DNA from: Geofilum rhodophaeum
GTDB lineage: Bacteria > Bacteroidota > Bacteroidia > Bacteroidales > Marinilabiliaceae
Direction: 5' to 3'
Length of the DNA stretch: 64,000 bases
Assembly: GCF_002210225.1 (NCBI RefSeq)
Contig: NZ_MWUJ01000016.1
Span: forward strand, 22,955 to 86,954
Each line of letters opens with the position of its first letter. The stretch's first letter is position 1. The translations under genes and the position numbers were made by a program. The notes under the pieces are model-generated. The model had not been told where the DNA came from, made no database searches, and saw nothing but the letters and a program-made list of their open reading frames with translations. Below, one piece after another: positions 26,452 through 35,722 of the stretch.

Positions 26452-27534
26452 ATGCTCCAAGGTCTTCGCCTGCTCCTATGGCCCTTTTCGCTGCTTTACG
26501 GCCTGATCATGGCGTTTCGCAACCGCCTCTTTGATGCCGGATGGCTGCCCGCCACAGCTTTTCCGCTGCCGGTGATTTCGATTGGGAATATTACCGTGGG
26601 GGGGACTGGCAAGACCCCGCTTACCGAACTGCTGCTGCACCTGCTTAGCGACAGGTACAGTTGTGCCACCCTTTCGAGGGGCTATGGCAGGGCCACCAAG
26701 GGCTTTCGCCTGGCTGACGCCGGAGATACGGCCTTAAGCATAGGCGATGAGCCGCGACAATTACAACTGAAGTTTCCCCGGCTAAGGGTAGTCGTGGCTG
26801 AAAAGCGGGTAGAAGGGATGCAGGCGCTGCTGCGCCTGCCCCAACCGCCTCAGGTGGTGGTACTCGACGATGCCTTCCAGCACCGCTATGTAAAGGCGGG
26901 ACTGTCGATACTGGTGGTGGACTACCACCGCCCCCTGTGGAAGGACCATTGTTTCCCGGCCGGCAATCTGCGGGAAGGTTTTACCGGGAGAAAGCGTGCC
27001 GATCTGGTGGTGGTGAATAAATGTCCCCCCGACCTTACGCTGGAGGAAGCCGATGAAATAGCGCGGAGACTGAAACTAAGGGCACAACAGCGGCTCTTTT
27101 TCGCCACCATAGCCTATTTGCCGCCACGGCCTTTGCGGGAGCAGGGTGCCCATGCGGTGCTGGACGAACAACTGCCACCACCTGGCGAGGAGTTGCTTGT
27201 GCTGGCGGGCATTGCGCGCCCCGAACCCTTTTTCCAAAAAATGGAGGCTTATGGAAGACCGCTGCGCAAACTCATCTTCCCCGATCACCACGCCTTCAAT
27301 GCCAAAGATCTGGCTCAAATCCGGAAAGCTTTACAGTCGGACAGCAAAGGTCGAAGCCTCATGCTCACCACTGAAAAGGATGCCGTTCGCCTCGCTGCGA
27401 TACCGGAAATCGACAGCGACCTGCTGGGCCGTATCTGGTACCAGCCCATTCGCCTGCAAATTCTTTTTGACCAACAAAAAATATTTGAAAATTTAATACT
27501 AAGCTATGTTGAACAAGATCAAGGAAACGGCTGA
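26452..27534 (+). CDS. lpxK: Tetraacyldisaccharide 4'-kinase
   Basis: LpxK phosphorylates the 4' position of the lipid A disaccharide at the inner face of the inner membrane. The protein has 360 aa. A membrane-associated N-terminal helix is followed by the P-loop ISIGNITVGGTGKTPL at residues 43-58, and by LDDAFQHRYV, the DDxxQ block of the family. DHHAFNAKDL lies in the C-terminal domain. It shows that the cell makes lipopolysaccharide-type lipid A. Its end overlaps the start of punA by 29 nt. Confidence 0.95.
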   Translation: MLQGLRLLLWPFSLLYGLIMAFRNRLFDAGWLPATAFPLPVISIGNITVGGTGKTPLTELLLHLLSDRYSCATLSRGYGRATKGFRLADAGDTALSIGDEPRQLQLKFPRLRVVVAEKRVEGMQALLRLPQPPQVVVLDDAFQHRYVKAGLSILVVDYHRPLWKDHCFPAGNLREGFTGRKRADLVVVNKCPPDLTLEEADEIARRLKLRAQQRLFFATIAYLPPRPLREQGAHAVLDEQLPPPGEELLVLAGIARPEPFFQKMEAYGRPLRKLIFPDHHAFNAKDLAQIRKALQSDSKGRSLMLTTEKDAVRLAAIPEIDSDLLGRIWYQPIRLQILFDQQKIFENLILSYVEQDQGNG

Positions 27535-28318
27535 CTTTTTAAAGGCGGCTCAAAAGACCCAGCCCAAGACCGGCATCATACTGGGAACCGGACTGGGCGG
27601 ATTGGTCAAGGAAATTGTGATGGAAAAGACCATTCCCTACAACGAGATTCCCCACTTTCCGCTTTCGACCGTGGAGGGCCACCAGGGCAAACTCATCTTC
27701 GGAACCATTAAAGGCACCCCGGTTATGGCGATGCAGGGTCGCTTTCATTACTACGAAGGCTACAACATGAAGGAAGTCACCTTTCCGGTAAGGGTTATGC
27801 AACAAATGGGCATCAGCAATCTGGTGGTATCGAATGCCAGCGGGGGACTGAATCCCGACTTTAAGGTGGGCGACATTATGGTGATTGACGACCACATTAA
27901 TATGTTTGGCGACCACCCGCTGATTGGAAAAAACCATAAAGAACTGGGCCCCCGCTTTCCGGATATGAGCGAACCCTACAGCAAGGAGCTCATAGCCCGC
28001 GCCCATGCCATAGCCCAAAAGCACCAGATTGAACTCAAACAAGGCGTTTACGTCGGTACCAGCGGTCCCACCTTCGAAACCCCGGCAGAATACAAGTTTT
28101 TCCGGGTGATTGGGGGCGATGCCGTAGGCATGAGCACCGTGCCCGAGGTAATTGTGGCTCGCCATGCCGGCATTACCTGCTTTGGTGTCAGCATCATTAC
28201 CGATTCGGGAGTACCGGGACAAATTGTGGAGATCTCGCACGAAGAGGTTCAGGAGGTCGCAGCCAAGGCGGAACCATTGATGACCCGCGTTATTGCCGAA
28301 CTGGTAGCGACCTTATAG
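27506..28318 (+). CDS. punA: Purine nucleoside phosphorylase (PNP-I, trimeric type)
   Basis: The enzyme cleaves purine nucleosides with phosphate to give the base and ribose-1-phosphate. The protein has 270 aa. The motifs are GIILGTGLGGL at about residue 25, GRFHYYEGY, VVSNASGGLNPDF, TSGPTFETPAEYKF and GGDAVGMSTVPEVIVARH with the base-binding region. The start lies inside lpxK in another frame, so it is probably translated by coupling. It ends 24 nt from a convergent gene. Confidence 0.95.
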   Translation: MLNKIKETADFLKAAQKTQPKTGIILGTGLGGLVKEIVMEKTIPYNEIPHFPLSTVEGHQGKLIFGTIKGTPVMAMQGRFHYYEGYNMKEVTFPVRVMQQMGISNLVVSNASGGLNPDFKVGDIMVIDDHINMFGDHPLIGKNHKELGPRFPDMSEPYSKELIARAHAIAQKHQIELKQGVYVGTSGPTFETPAEYKFFRVIGGDAVGMSTVPEVIVARHAGITCFGVSIITDSGVPGQIVEISHEEVQEVAAKAEPLMTRVIAELVATL

Positions 28319-28342
28319 ACGGCCAACAAACGGCTCAGCAGC

Positions 28343-30058
28343 TCAGCGACCCAGCGCCACGGCAGTTCGGTAAGTGCCGGGATCGGCACCGGGACCGTGC
28401 CAATGAACCTGAAGGACGTACCAGGCGGGCGGGCAGACCCGCCCCGCATCGTCGCTGCCGTCCCATACCCAAAAGCCTTCGCGACCTGCCGGTGCATTGT
28501 TGACCAAACAACGCACCGGCAGGCCGCGCTCGTTGTAAATGGTCACGCTGCAAAGCAGCCCTGCTTCTTCAAAGGCATAGTGCAGGTACAACAAATCGTT
28601 CTGCCCGTCGCCATTGGGGCTAAAGAGCTCCGGCGCCGTGCGCAGGGGCGACTTGCTCTGCTTGCGGGTGGGGGCCGACTGAGAATTGGGGCGACCGGGG
28701 GTTCCGTAGCCGGCGTCGGCTGCGGCAGATTGCCAGTTGTGGGGACTCAGTGAGGGAGCCCGGACATCCAAACGCTCCAGGGCTACGCCCTTCGTAACGT
28801 CTAAATAGGGGTTATGGAGCCCGGCATGGTAGTCCATCCGATCCAGCACCTCTCCCCTTCGGTTGGTCAGCAACACGCTGCCGCCCTCGTTGATGTAATT
28901 GGGTAAGGCTTCCTCCGGAGCCAGCAACAGCAAGTCCTTAATTCCAAATTGCGTCTGCAGCCAGGCATAGTCGCCACACAACACAAGATAAGCTCCTGGC
29001 ATAAAAGGCGTTTCATACTGCGAAAGAGCAAACAGTTTCTCGGGAAGCCCGTCTTCGCCTGCACGTGCCAGGTAGAGGGAAGAGAGATCGACAATGCGCG
29101 CGCTGCAGTTGTACAGTTCTACATAATCGCTGCCGCCCGTTGGGGGATCGTAGAGCAGTTCATTGATGACTACATCGCCGGCTTGGGCGACTTCAGGGCG
29201 ACCCACCACCAGCGCTTGGTCTGCTTCCAACAAATTGCCGGCCCAATCAAAGGGGCGTCGGGTCCAATGCAGACTGAGAAGATGCCCAACTTCGGGGGCG
29301 CGATTCCAGGTCAACAGTACTTGCCGGTTCCACACCGCCTCCAATTGCGTGGTGAAGTCCGGGTCGCCCGATCCCTCCAAAACAGGGCTTTCCTCAAACG
29401 AAGACGGCACCAGATTCTTGCTGAACGTCACCACCAGATGCAGGGAATCCTGCCAATACAGACTGCGCACGCGGGGCGCTTGCGCATCGGGGAGTACCTG
29501 ATCGAGACTGTTGGGGCCTCCCGGCGTGCCGCCCTCGGTGGCTAAAGAATAGTCCCAGTTGTGGAGACTGTGCGACAGATGGTCGGTATCTTTTCGTTCG
29601 AGCGACCAGCCGCCATCACGCTTGAAACCTGCCTGTCCCATCGTACGCGAATACGCCAGGGCGTCGATGACTCCGCCTTGGGGAGAACGAAGGACCAGTG
29701 TCCCGGAACTGACGGTGAGACTGCTGAAACCTTTTAAAGGAAGCACCTCCTTATGGCCCTCCCACTGTTCGCTCTTGGCAGTGGGAACCAACACGACCCA
29801 GGCCCGGGCTGCAAGTTGAAAAGAATCCAGGACGGTGGACCGCCCGTTGATTTCGAGGGTCCACCCACCCAACTGAAGCGACTGCTCACTGCGGTTAAAC
29901 AGCTCGACAAAAGGAGATTCCGGCAGTCCCACAACCGGCTGGGGATCGGCCAGCACTTCAGAAAAAACGACCATAGGTCGCTGCGGAGTTTCTGCGACGA
30001 CAAAAGCAGAAAAAAGCTGCCCGCTCAGGGCCAGCAAAAGGAGAAAATAGCGAAGCAT
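28343..30058 (-). CDS. Secreted protein with two lamin-tail domains and a FlgD-like/gliding-type C-terminal domain
   Basis: The protein has 571 aa. A signal peptide ends near VVAETPQ. Lamin-tail (LTD) domains are at about residues 28-165 (VFSEVLADPQP ... FVELFNRSEQSLQLGGWTLE) and 297-440 (VVINELLYDPPTGGSDYVELYNCSARIVDLS). An Ig-like region lies between them. The C-terminus (ELFSPNGDGQNDLLYLHY ... VTIYNERG ... WDGSDDAGR) is the FlgD-like/CHU_C type found in T9SS exported proteins. A surface or secreted role is likely, possibly adhesion; no enzyme domain is seen. It converges on punA and is divergent from asd. Confidence 0.75.
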   Translation of the reverse strand: MLRYFLLLLALSGQLFSAFVVAETPQRPMVVFSEVLADPQPVVGLPESPFVELFNRSEQSLQLGGWTLEINGRSTVLDSFQLAARAWVVLVPTAKSEQWEGHKEVLPLKGFSSLTVSSGTLVLRSPQGGVIDALAYSRTMGQAGFKRDGGWSLERKDTDHLSHSLHNWDYSLATEGGTPGGPNSLDQVLPDAQAPRVRSLYWQDSLHLVVTFSKNLVPSSFEESPVLEGSGDPDFTTQLEAVWNRQVLLTWNRAPEVGHLLSLHWTRRPFDWAGNLLEADQALVVGRPEVAQAGDVVINELLYDPPTGGSDYVELYNCSARIVDLSSLYLARAGEDGLPEKLFALSQYETPFMPGAYLVLCGDYAWLQTQFGIKDLLLLAPEEALPNYINEGGSVLLTNRRGEVLDRMDYHAGLHNPYLDVTKGVALERLDVRAPSLSPHNWQSAAADAGYGTPGRPNSQSAPTRKQSKSPLRTAPELFSPNGDGQNDLLYLHYAFEEAGLLCSVTIYNERGLPVRCLVNNAPAGREGFWVWDGSDDAGRVCPPAWYVLQVHWHGPGADPGTYRTAVALGR

Positions 30059-30061
30059 GGG

Positions 30062-30092
30062 CTTGGGGTTAAGTAATAATTATCTACCTTTG
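30062..30092 (+). promoter_or_regulatory. Promoter for asd
   Basis: CTTG (30062-30065), 19 nt, then TACCTTTG (30085-30092). The -7 match is exact. It gives a leader of about 80 nt. Confidence 0.6.
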
Positions 30093-30101
30093 CAACAAAC
30101 A

Positions 30102-30133
30102 ATTGCTGAACGGTTGCCTTGACAGGCAGCAAT
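30102..30133 (+). promoter_or_regulatory. Leader hairpin upstream of asd
   Basis: ATTGCTG (30102-30108) pairs with CAGCAAT (30127-30133); a competing inner stem GCCT/AGGC lies at 30116-30126. It lies just after the predicted transcription start. It may affect mRNA stability or translation; it does not match a riboswitch class that I know. Confidence 0.35.
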
Positions 30134-30178
30134 TTAAGCAATTTTTCAACATTGTAAAACTTAATAGTCTAACCAGGA

Positions 30179-31189
30179 ATGAGAGTAGCAATTGTAGGCG
30201 TTAGCGGAGCTGTAGGCCAGGAATTTCTCCGCGTTCTCGATGAAAGAAATTTCCCCATGGACGAGCTGGTGCTTTTCGGCTCAGCCCGGAGTGCCGGAAA
30301 AAAATATAGTTATAAGGGTCAGGAACTGACCGTTAAGGAATTGAAGCACAACGACGATTTCAAAGGCATCGATATTGCACTGACATCGGCCGGGGCTTCT
30401 ACCTCCAAAGAATTTGAAAAAACCATCACCAAGTACGGGGCCATTATGATCGACAACTCCAGTGCCTTCCGTATGGATGAGGATGTGCCCCTGGTGGTGC
30501 CCGAGGTGAATGCTGCCCGCTGTGCCTCCCTGCCCCGTAATGTGATCGCCAACCCCAACTGCACCACCATTCAGTTGGTGGTGGCCCTGCAGGCCATCGA
30601 AAACCTTTCGCACATCAAAAGGGTGCATGTATCGACCTATCAGGCAGCCAGTGGTGCCGGCGCCACCGGCATGGAAGAGCTGGACCTTCAGTCCAAACAA
30701 CTCGCCCGCGGCGAAGCCCCAACGGTAAACAAATTCCAGTACCAGTTGGCCATGAACCTGATTCCTCATGTGGATGTGTTTACCGATAACGGCTACACCA
30801 AGGAGGAAATGAAGATGTACAACGAAACCCGCAAGATTATGGGCAGCGACATTCAGGTGAGTGCCACCTGCGTAAGGGTTCCGGTAATGCGCGCCCATTC
30901 GGAAGCCACCTGGGTGGAGACCGAGCGGCCCATTTCCGTAGAAGAGGCCCGCGAGGCTTTCCGCCAGGCCGACGGGGTTGTGTTGATGGACAAGCCTGCG
31001 GACAAGGAATACCCCATGCCGCTCTTCTTAGCCGGACGCGACGAAGTCTTCGTGGGACGGGTACGCAGCGATTTGTCTAATCCCAACGGCCTTTCTTTCT
31101 GGACGGTTTCGGACCAGATTAAGAAGGGAGCAGCCCTCAACGCCGTACAAATTGCCGAATACATGATTAAAGCAGGCTTGGTAAAATAG
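30179..31189 (+). CDS. asd: Aspartate-semialdehyde dehydrogenase
   Basis: Asd reduces aspartyl phosphate to aspartate semialdehyde, the branch point to lysine/diaminopimelate, threonine and methionine. The protein has 336 aa. [14 protein letters not shown] is the NADP-binding motif at residues 7-20, and NPNCTTIQ holds the catalytic Cys 128. [11 protein letters not shown] contains the conserved His of the active site. It is a single gene ended by a strong terminator at 31226. The diaminopimelate it helps make is needed for peptidoglycan. Confidence 0.97.
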   Translation: MRVAIVGVSGAVGQEFLRVLDERNFPMDELVLFGSARSAGKKYSYKGQELTVKELKHNDDFKGIDIALTSAGASTSKEFEKTITKYGAIMIDNSSAFRMDEDVPLVVPEVNAARCASLPRNVIANPNCTTIQLVVALQAIENLSHIKRVHVSTYQAASGAGATGMEELDLQSKQLARGEAPTVNKFQYQLAMNLIPHVDVFTDNGYTKEEMKMYNETRKIMGSDIQVSATCVRVPVMRAHSEATWVETERPISVEEAREAFRQADGVVLMDKPADKEYPMPLFLAGRDEVFVGRVRSDLSNPNGLSFWTVSDQIKKGAALNAVQIAEYMIKAGLVK

Positions 31190-31225
31190 TCGACCGATTC
31201 GCTTTGGCGCTAAAAACATACCGAT

Positions 31226-31263
31226 AAAGGCTGGTTTATTTAAACCGGCCTTTGTTTTTTATT
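31226..31263 (+). terminator. Rho-independent terminator of asd
   Basis: A 12-bp stem (31226-31237 with 31242-31253) with ATTT loop and one T:G pair is followed by a T-rich run, TTTGTTTTTTATTT. Confidence 0.9.
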
Positions 31264-31334
31264 TAATGCGCCTCCCCGGCGGGGACAGCTGCTTGGCGCC
31301 ACCTATTTTTTTTATATCTTAGAACAAAAAAAAC

Positions 31335-33005
31335 ATGCGCTCAGACATCGAGATTGCCCAAAGTACGCAACTGCGCCCCATTAGGGAAATTGCTGCCCGA
31401 CTGGGGGTTAAGGAGGACCAACTGGAACCTTACGGACACTACAAGGCCAAACTTCCCCTTTCTTTAATTCAAGCGGATAAAATCAGAGACAAAAAGCTGA
31501 TTCTGGTCTCTGCCATTTCTCCCACTCCGGCCGGCGAAGGCAAAACCACCATTTCCATCGGTCTGAGCGAGGGACTCAACCGCATAGGCAAGCAAAGTAC
31601 CGTGGTGCTTCGTGAACCCAGTCTCGGCCCGGTATTTGGCATTAAGGGCGGGGCCACCGGTGGAGGACACGCCCAGGTGGTGCCCATGGAGGACATTAAT
31701 CTGCATTTTACGGGGGACTTCTCGGCCATTGAAAAGGCCAATAATCTGCTGGCGGCACTCATCGACAACAACATTCAGAGTCAGAGCACCTCCCTGGGCC
31801 TGGATCCCCGGACGGTACACTGGAAGCGGGTGATGGATATGAACGACCGGGCCCTGCGCCACATCATTGTGGGCTTAGGGGGTACGGCATCAGGGGTTCC
31901 GCGCGAAACAGGCTTTGACATTACGGCGGCTTCTGAAATCATGGCGATTTTGTGCCTGGCAGAAGATTTTCACGACCTGAAGCAGCGCATCGGCAACATT
32001 TTTGTCGGTTTTACCTACGATAAAAAGCCGGTCTTCGCCAGGGACCTGAAGGCAGAAGGCGCTATGGCGGCGCTGCTTAAAGACGCGATAAAACCCAACC
32101 TGGTGCAAACACTCGAGGGCAATCCGGCCATCATCCATGGGGGACCCTTTGCCAACATCGCTCAGGGGACCAACTCGGTACTGGCCACCAAAATGGGTTT
32201 GTCGTTGAGTGAGTATGTGGTGACGGAAGCCGGCTTTGGTTTCGATCTGGGGGCGGAAAAATTCCTGGACATCAAATGCGTGTCGGCAGGCATACAGCCC
32301 AGTGCCGCAGTGCTGGTGGCGACCATCCGCGCCCTTAAATACCATGGTGGTGTGACACTGAGTGCGCTGAACCAACCCGATGCTGCAGCCGTGGAGAGGG
32401 GCCTCGAAAACCTGGAAAAGCACGTGGAAAACATGCGTAAGTTTAATGTTTGTCCAGTAGTCGCCATCAACCACTTTGCCAGCGATTCGGAAGAGGAAGT
32501 GGCTGCCATAAAAGCCCGTTGCAAGGCGCTGGGCGTAAAAGCCGCTGTTGCCAGGGTACACGCCGGGGGAGGCGAGGGCGGAGAGGAACTGGCCCGCATG
32601 GTGAGCGAAGTAGCCGAAGCCTGTACCTGTGAATTTAAACCGCTCTACGATTGGAACTGGGAGGTGGAACGAAAAATTGAGACGATTGCCCGTGAAATCT
32701 ACGGCGCTGCCGCCATTGATTATACACCCCAGGCCAGGGCCGACCTGAAAAAAATCAGCGACCTGAATCTGGAGCATCTGCCCGTTTGTATCGCCAAAAC
32801 ACAAAAATCGCTCTCCGACAATCCCAAACTGCTGGGACGTCCCGAAAACTTTGTGGTTACAGTACGCGAAATTGAAATTGCTGCGGGTGCTGGTTTCATC
32901 ATCCCCATTACGGGCAACATCATGCGTATGCCGGGCTTGCCTGCACAACCGGCAGCAGAGAAAATCAACATTGACGACGAAGGAAAAATTACGGGACTGT
33001 TTTAA
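31335..33005 (+). CDS. fhs: Formate--tetrahydrofolate ligase
   Basis: The enzyme makes 10-formyl-THF from formate, THF and ATP in one-carbon metabolism. The protein has 556 aa, the normal length. The ATP loop PTPAGEGKTT is at residues 63-72, and GIKGGATGGGHAQVVPMEDINLHFTGD and EAGFGFDLGAEKF are signature blocks. It is a single gene convergent with hflX; no strong terminator is visible in the 41-nt gap, and I see no riboswitch upstream. Confidence 0.97.
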   Translation: MRSDIEIAQSTQLRPIREIAARLGVKEDQLEPYGHYKAKLPLSLIQADKIRDKKLILVSAISPTPAGEGKTTISIGLSEGLNRIGKQSTVVLREPSLGPVFGIKGGATGGGHAQVVPMEDINLHFTGDFSAIEKANNLLAALIDNNIQSQSTSLGLDPRTVHWKRVMDMNDRALRHIIVGLGGTASGVPRETGFDITAASEIMAILCLAEDFHDLKQRIGNIFVGFTYDKKPVFARDLKAEGAMAALLKDAIKPNLVQTLEGNPAIIHGGPFANIAQGTNSVLATKMGLSLSEYVVTEAGFGFDLGAEKFLDIKCVSAGIQPSAAVLVATIRALKYHGGVTLSALNQPDAAAVERGLENLEKHVENMRKFNVCPVVAINHFASDSEEEVAAIKARCKALGVKAAVARVHAGGGEGGEELARMVSEVAEACTCEFKPLYDWNWEVERKIETIAREIYGAAAIDYTPQARADLKKISDLNLEHLPVCIAKTQKSLSDNPKLLGRPENFVVTVREIEIAAGAGFIIPITGNIMRMPGLPAQPAAEKINIDDEGKITGLF

Positions 33006-33046
33006 TCGATTACAGTCCCCCCACTGAAAAACAGGGACGGCCGGGG

Positions 33047-34285
33047 TCAATCGATCCCATCCGCCCCTTCTTCTCCCTCCTCATTAAAGTCGGGATACAG
33101 GAAGTCGTTATATGGAAAGCGCGTTACATGTACCTTCATGACCGTGTTGTAAAGGGTTTCCTTAAACTCCTCGAAATTGGTTTTTTGGAGTGCCGAAATA
33201 AAGAGACTGGGGGTGCCCTTCGCCATCCAGGTCGTCTTGAGCTCGTCCAGCGACACATTGGCCCGTGTGGCCGGGGTAAGATCGTCGGCCTCCTTTTCGA
33301 TGTGGGTAAAGGCATCGACCTTATTGAAGACCAAAATCACGGGTTTTTCCCGATCGTCGATTTCCCGTAGGGTTTCGTGCACCACTTCAATTTGCTGCTC
33401 AAACCCGGGATGGGAAATGTCAACAATATGCAGCAGCACATCGGCTTCACGTACTTCGTCGAGGGTCGATTTAAAGGACTCGACCAAATGGTGTGGCAAC
33501 TTACGGATGAAGCCTACGGTGTCGGCCAACAAAAAGGGCAGGTTGCCAATAACCACCTTTCGCACCGTGGTATCGAGGGTGGCAAAGAGTTTGTTCTCAG
33601 CAAAGACCTCGCTCTTACTTAGGGCGGTCATGAGGGTGGACTTGCCCACATTGGTATAACCCACCAGGGCAACGCGCACCAGTTTCCCCCGGTTCTTACG
33701 CTGGGTGGCCATTTGTCGGTCAATTTTCTTCAAATCGTCCTTAAGCTTGGCAATAATGTCGCGAATGATCCGCCGGTCGGTCTCGATCTCTTTTTCCCCC
33801 GGGCCACGCATTCCGATACCCCCTCGCTGTCGCTCAAGGTGGGTCCACATGCGGGTGAGTCGCGGCAGCAAATACTGGTATTGGGCCAGTTCTACCTGGG
33901 TTTTAGCGTGGGCCGTGCGGGCACGACGGGCAAAAATGTCGAGAATAAGATTGGTCCTGTCGAGGATCCGACGCTTCAAAACAGCCTCAATATTCTTCAA
34001 TTGCGAGGGCGAAAGTTCATCGTCGAAAATTACGCCGCTGATGTCTTCGTGCACCTTCAGGTATTCAAGAATCTCCTGCAATTTTCCGCTGCCCACATAA
34101 CTGCGCTTATCGGCCATGGTAAGCGACTGCACAAAACGACGCCCGGGCTCTGCGCCGGCTGTTTCGGCCAGAAAAGCCAGTTCATCAAGGTGTTCCTGAA
34201 CCACAGCCTCACTCAGATCGGGGGTGCGCACAGCAACTAAAATAACTTGTTCCAATTGCTTATCGGTCGTCAACAATTCGCTCAT
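33047..34285 (-). CDS. hflX: Ribosome-associated GTPase HflX
   Basis: HflX binds the 50S subunit and can split stalled 70S ribosomes under stress. The protein has 412 aa from ATG 34285 (MSELLTTDKQLEQVILV); a longer frame upstream lacks family similarity. The N-terminal domain (GSGKLQEILEYL, IFDDELSPSQLKNIE) and linker RGGIGMRGPGEKEIETDRR are diagnostic. The GTPase motifs are GYTNVGKST (G1), DTVGFIRKLP (G3) and NKVD (G4). A short acidic tail closes the protein. Confidence 0.96.
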   Translation of the reverse strand: MSELLTTDKQLEQVILVAVRTPDLSEAVVQEHLDELAFLAETAGAEPGRRFVQSLTMADKRSYVGSGKLQEILEYLKVHEDISGVIFDDELSPSQLKNIEAVLKRRILDRTNLILDIFARRARTAHAKTQVELAQYQYLLPRLTRMWTHLERQRGGIGMRGPGEKEIETDRRIIRDIIAKLKDDLKKIDRQMATQRKNRGKLVRVALVGYTNVGKSTLMTALSKSEVFAENKLFATLDTTVRKVVIGNLPFLLADTVGFIRKLPHHLVESFKSTLDEVREADVLLHIVDISHPGFEQQIEVVHETLREIDDREKPVILVFNKVDAFTHIEKEADDLTPATRANVSLDELKTTWMAKGTPSLFISALQKTNFEEFKETLYNTVMKVHVTRFPYNDFLYPDFNEEGEEGADGID

Positions 34286-34333
34286 CTCTTTTATCTTTTG
34301 CCACAAAAATAAGGGAAATTTTGGCAGTAAATG

Positions 34334-34364
34334 CAAAAACCCGGTCTGAGTTCAGACCGGGTTA
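34334..34364 (-). terminator. Rho-independent terminator of the TonB-family gene
   Basis: On the minus strand, AACCCGGTCTGA pairs with TCAGACCGGGTT around a very short loop and runs into TTTTTG. It separates the TonB-family gene from hflX. Confidence 0.9.
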
Positions 34365-34386
34365 TGCTTAAGGTATTTAAACCTGT

Positions 34387-35070
34387 TTACTGCAATACAA
34401 AATTGATGGGTACCGTATAGGATACGCGCACCGGACGGTTACGCTGCTTACCGGGCTTCCACTTAGGCATGGCTTCTACCACGCGAAGGGCTTCACGATC
34501 GAGACTGGGATCCACTCCCCGAAGGATGGTGGCGTTGGTCACTTCTCCATTTTGATTGATAACAAACTGGATGTAAACACGTCCCTGAATTCCGTTCTCC
34601 TGAGCAATAACCGGGTAACGAACCGATTGGGCCAGGTACTTCTGCAAGGCTTCATTACCACCCGGAAACTCAGGCATTTCTTCCACAATCATGAAGATTT
34701 CACCTTCATCCCTGGTTTCTTCCTCGAACACCATGTTGGAAAAATCTACGATGTCGTCCTGATCCATTTCGGTATCCATGATTTCCAACTCCTCGTCCAA
34801 CTCCACGTCGTCTTCCACAATATTCAAAATGTCGGCGACTGCTGGCGGCGGGGGCGGCGGCGGGGGCTTCACTTCTTCCTGTCGGGTGATGGGGATGATC
34901 TCCTCCTCCACCTCGATGGCCTCTTCCTGGAGACTAAAGTCAACATTTACGTCGGTACTCGTCCATTCAAAGGCCACCAGGACCAACGAAAGCACTACAA
35001 CAAGACCGATCTGCAGAAAGACCGTTTTTTTGCTTTCAAGGTCTGCTTTGGGTGTCTTTTTAACTTCCAT
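34387..35070 (-). CDS. TonB-family energy transducer
   Basis: The protein has 227 aa. A cytoplasmic N-terminus (MEVKKTPKADLESKK) is followed by one membrane helix at about 18-36, a very acidic periplasmic spacer broken by eight prolines (residues about 69-76), and a C-terminal TonB domain (FPGGNEALQKYLAQSVRYPVIAQENGIQGRVYIQFVI ... WKPGKQRNRPVRVSYTVPINF). TonB proteins pass energy from ExbBD to outer-membrane receptors. No exbB or exbD is adjacent, as is common for the many TonB paralogues in Bacteroidota. A strong terminator follows. Confidence 0.9.
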   Translation of the reverse strand: MEVKKTPKADLESKKTVFLQIGLVVVLSLVLVAFEWTSTDVNVDFSLQEEAIEVEEEIIPITRQEEVKPPPPPPPPAVADILNIVEDDVELDEELEIMDTEMDQDDIVDFSNMVFEEETRDEGEIFMIVEEMPEFPGGNEALQKYLAQSVRYPVIAQENGIQGRVYIQFVINQNGEVTNATILRGVDPSLDREALRVVEAMPKWKPGKQRNRPVRVSYTVPINFVLQ

Positions 35071-35521
35071 AACAAATAGTTACTGGTTACTAGAAATTTA
35101 CAAAGTATCAAAATTCAACAATCCGACGGGGAAGTAACACTTGCAACCCTTGCCGTAATCGAGCGATAAAAATAAGTTTTTATGCCCACATATTGCAAGG
35201 ATTTTCATGAATATTGTCAAATCGTCCGAATTTTTAAAAAAATTAACAGTAGTGTTCGCAGCGGGCATTACGTGAGTCCGGGAACAGGGAGCGCATTCTG
35301 CTGAACGTTAACAGCGGCGGGAAGGCCATTCCTTAGCTTAAGCTTATAATGAATATACTACCTGAAAACACCAAAAGCAAGCGCCTTAGTATTGTTTAAC
35401 TTTGTAACACATTATTATACAGAAGGCCTGCAGACAGGCCGCTGAAAAGGGCAAATAATTTTTCTGCTTTTGTTTGGAAGCAATAAGAAAAATGATTTAT
35501 ATTTGCACTCGCTAAGAAAAC
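35071..35521. other. Gene-free region upstream of tRNA-Ala with an extra promoter and hairpin
   Basis: No protein-coding frame stands out in these 451 bases. An exact -7 element TAACTTTG lies at 35397-35404. A perfect hairpin, GGCCTG with CAGGCC around CAGA, follows at about 35424-35439. The tRNA-Ala promoter is at 35473-35505. The first promoter could drive a small RNA or a tRNA precursor. The rest, about 35071-35390, is AT-rich with nothing that I recognise. Confidence 0.4.
35473..35505 (+). promoter_or_regulatory. Promoter for tRNA-Ala
   Basis: TTTG (35473-35476), 21 nt, then TATATTTG (35498-35505), 16 nt before the tRNA. Confidence 0.65.
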
Positions 35522-35598
35522 GGGGGCATAGCTCAGTTGGCTAGAGCGTTTGACTGGCAGTCAAGAGGTCAGGGGTTCGACTCCCCTTGTCTCCACCA
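35522..35598 (+). tRNA. tRNA-Ala(GGC)
   Basis: A full cloverleaf can be drawn: acceptor GGGGGCA/TGTCTCC with the G3:U70 pair that marks tRNA-Ala, anticodon loop CTGGCAG (anticodon GGC), and T arm GGGG TTCGACT CCCC. CCA is encoded at 35596-35598. Confidence 0.95.
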
Positions 35599-35632
35599 AG
35601 GCAACAACGACATCGTTGTTGCCTTTTTCTTT
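35598..35632 (+). terminator. Terminator of tRNA-Ala
   Basis: AAGGCAACAACGA pairs with TCGTTGTTGCCTT and runs into a T tract. Confidence 0.9.
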
Positions 35633-35698
35633 TGCGCAGCTTAGACTTTATTAACACCGATTTCTCCCACTCTGCTTTCGCTTAAACATTGAAAACCT

Positions 35699-35706
35699 TA
35701 ACTTTG
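35699..35706 (+). promoter_or_regulatory. -7 element (TAACTTTG) for the flippase-like gene
   Basis: An exact match, 16 nt before the ATG at 35723. The -33 site is weak (TTTC). Confidence 0.5.
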
Positions 35707-35722
35707 TTGTTTTGAAAAAAGC

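Noticed and set aside
30093..30178. Lysine riboswitch upstream of asd
   Set aside because: The leader is about 86 nt, whereas lysine riboswitches are near 170 nt, and none of its conserved junction sequences were found.
31200..31334. Riboswitch (THF type) upstream of fhs
   Set aside because: The only structure is the asd terminator; no folate-aptamer sequence was seen.
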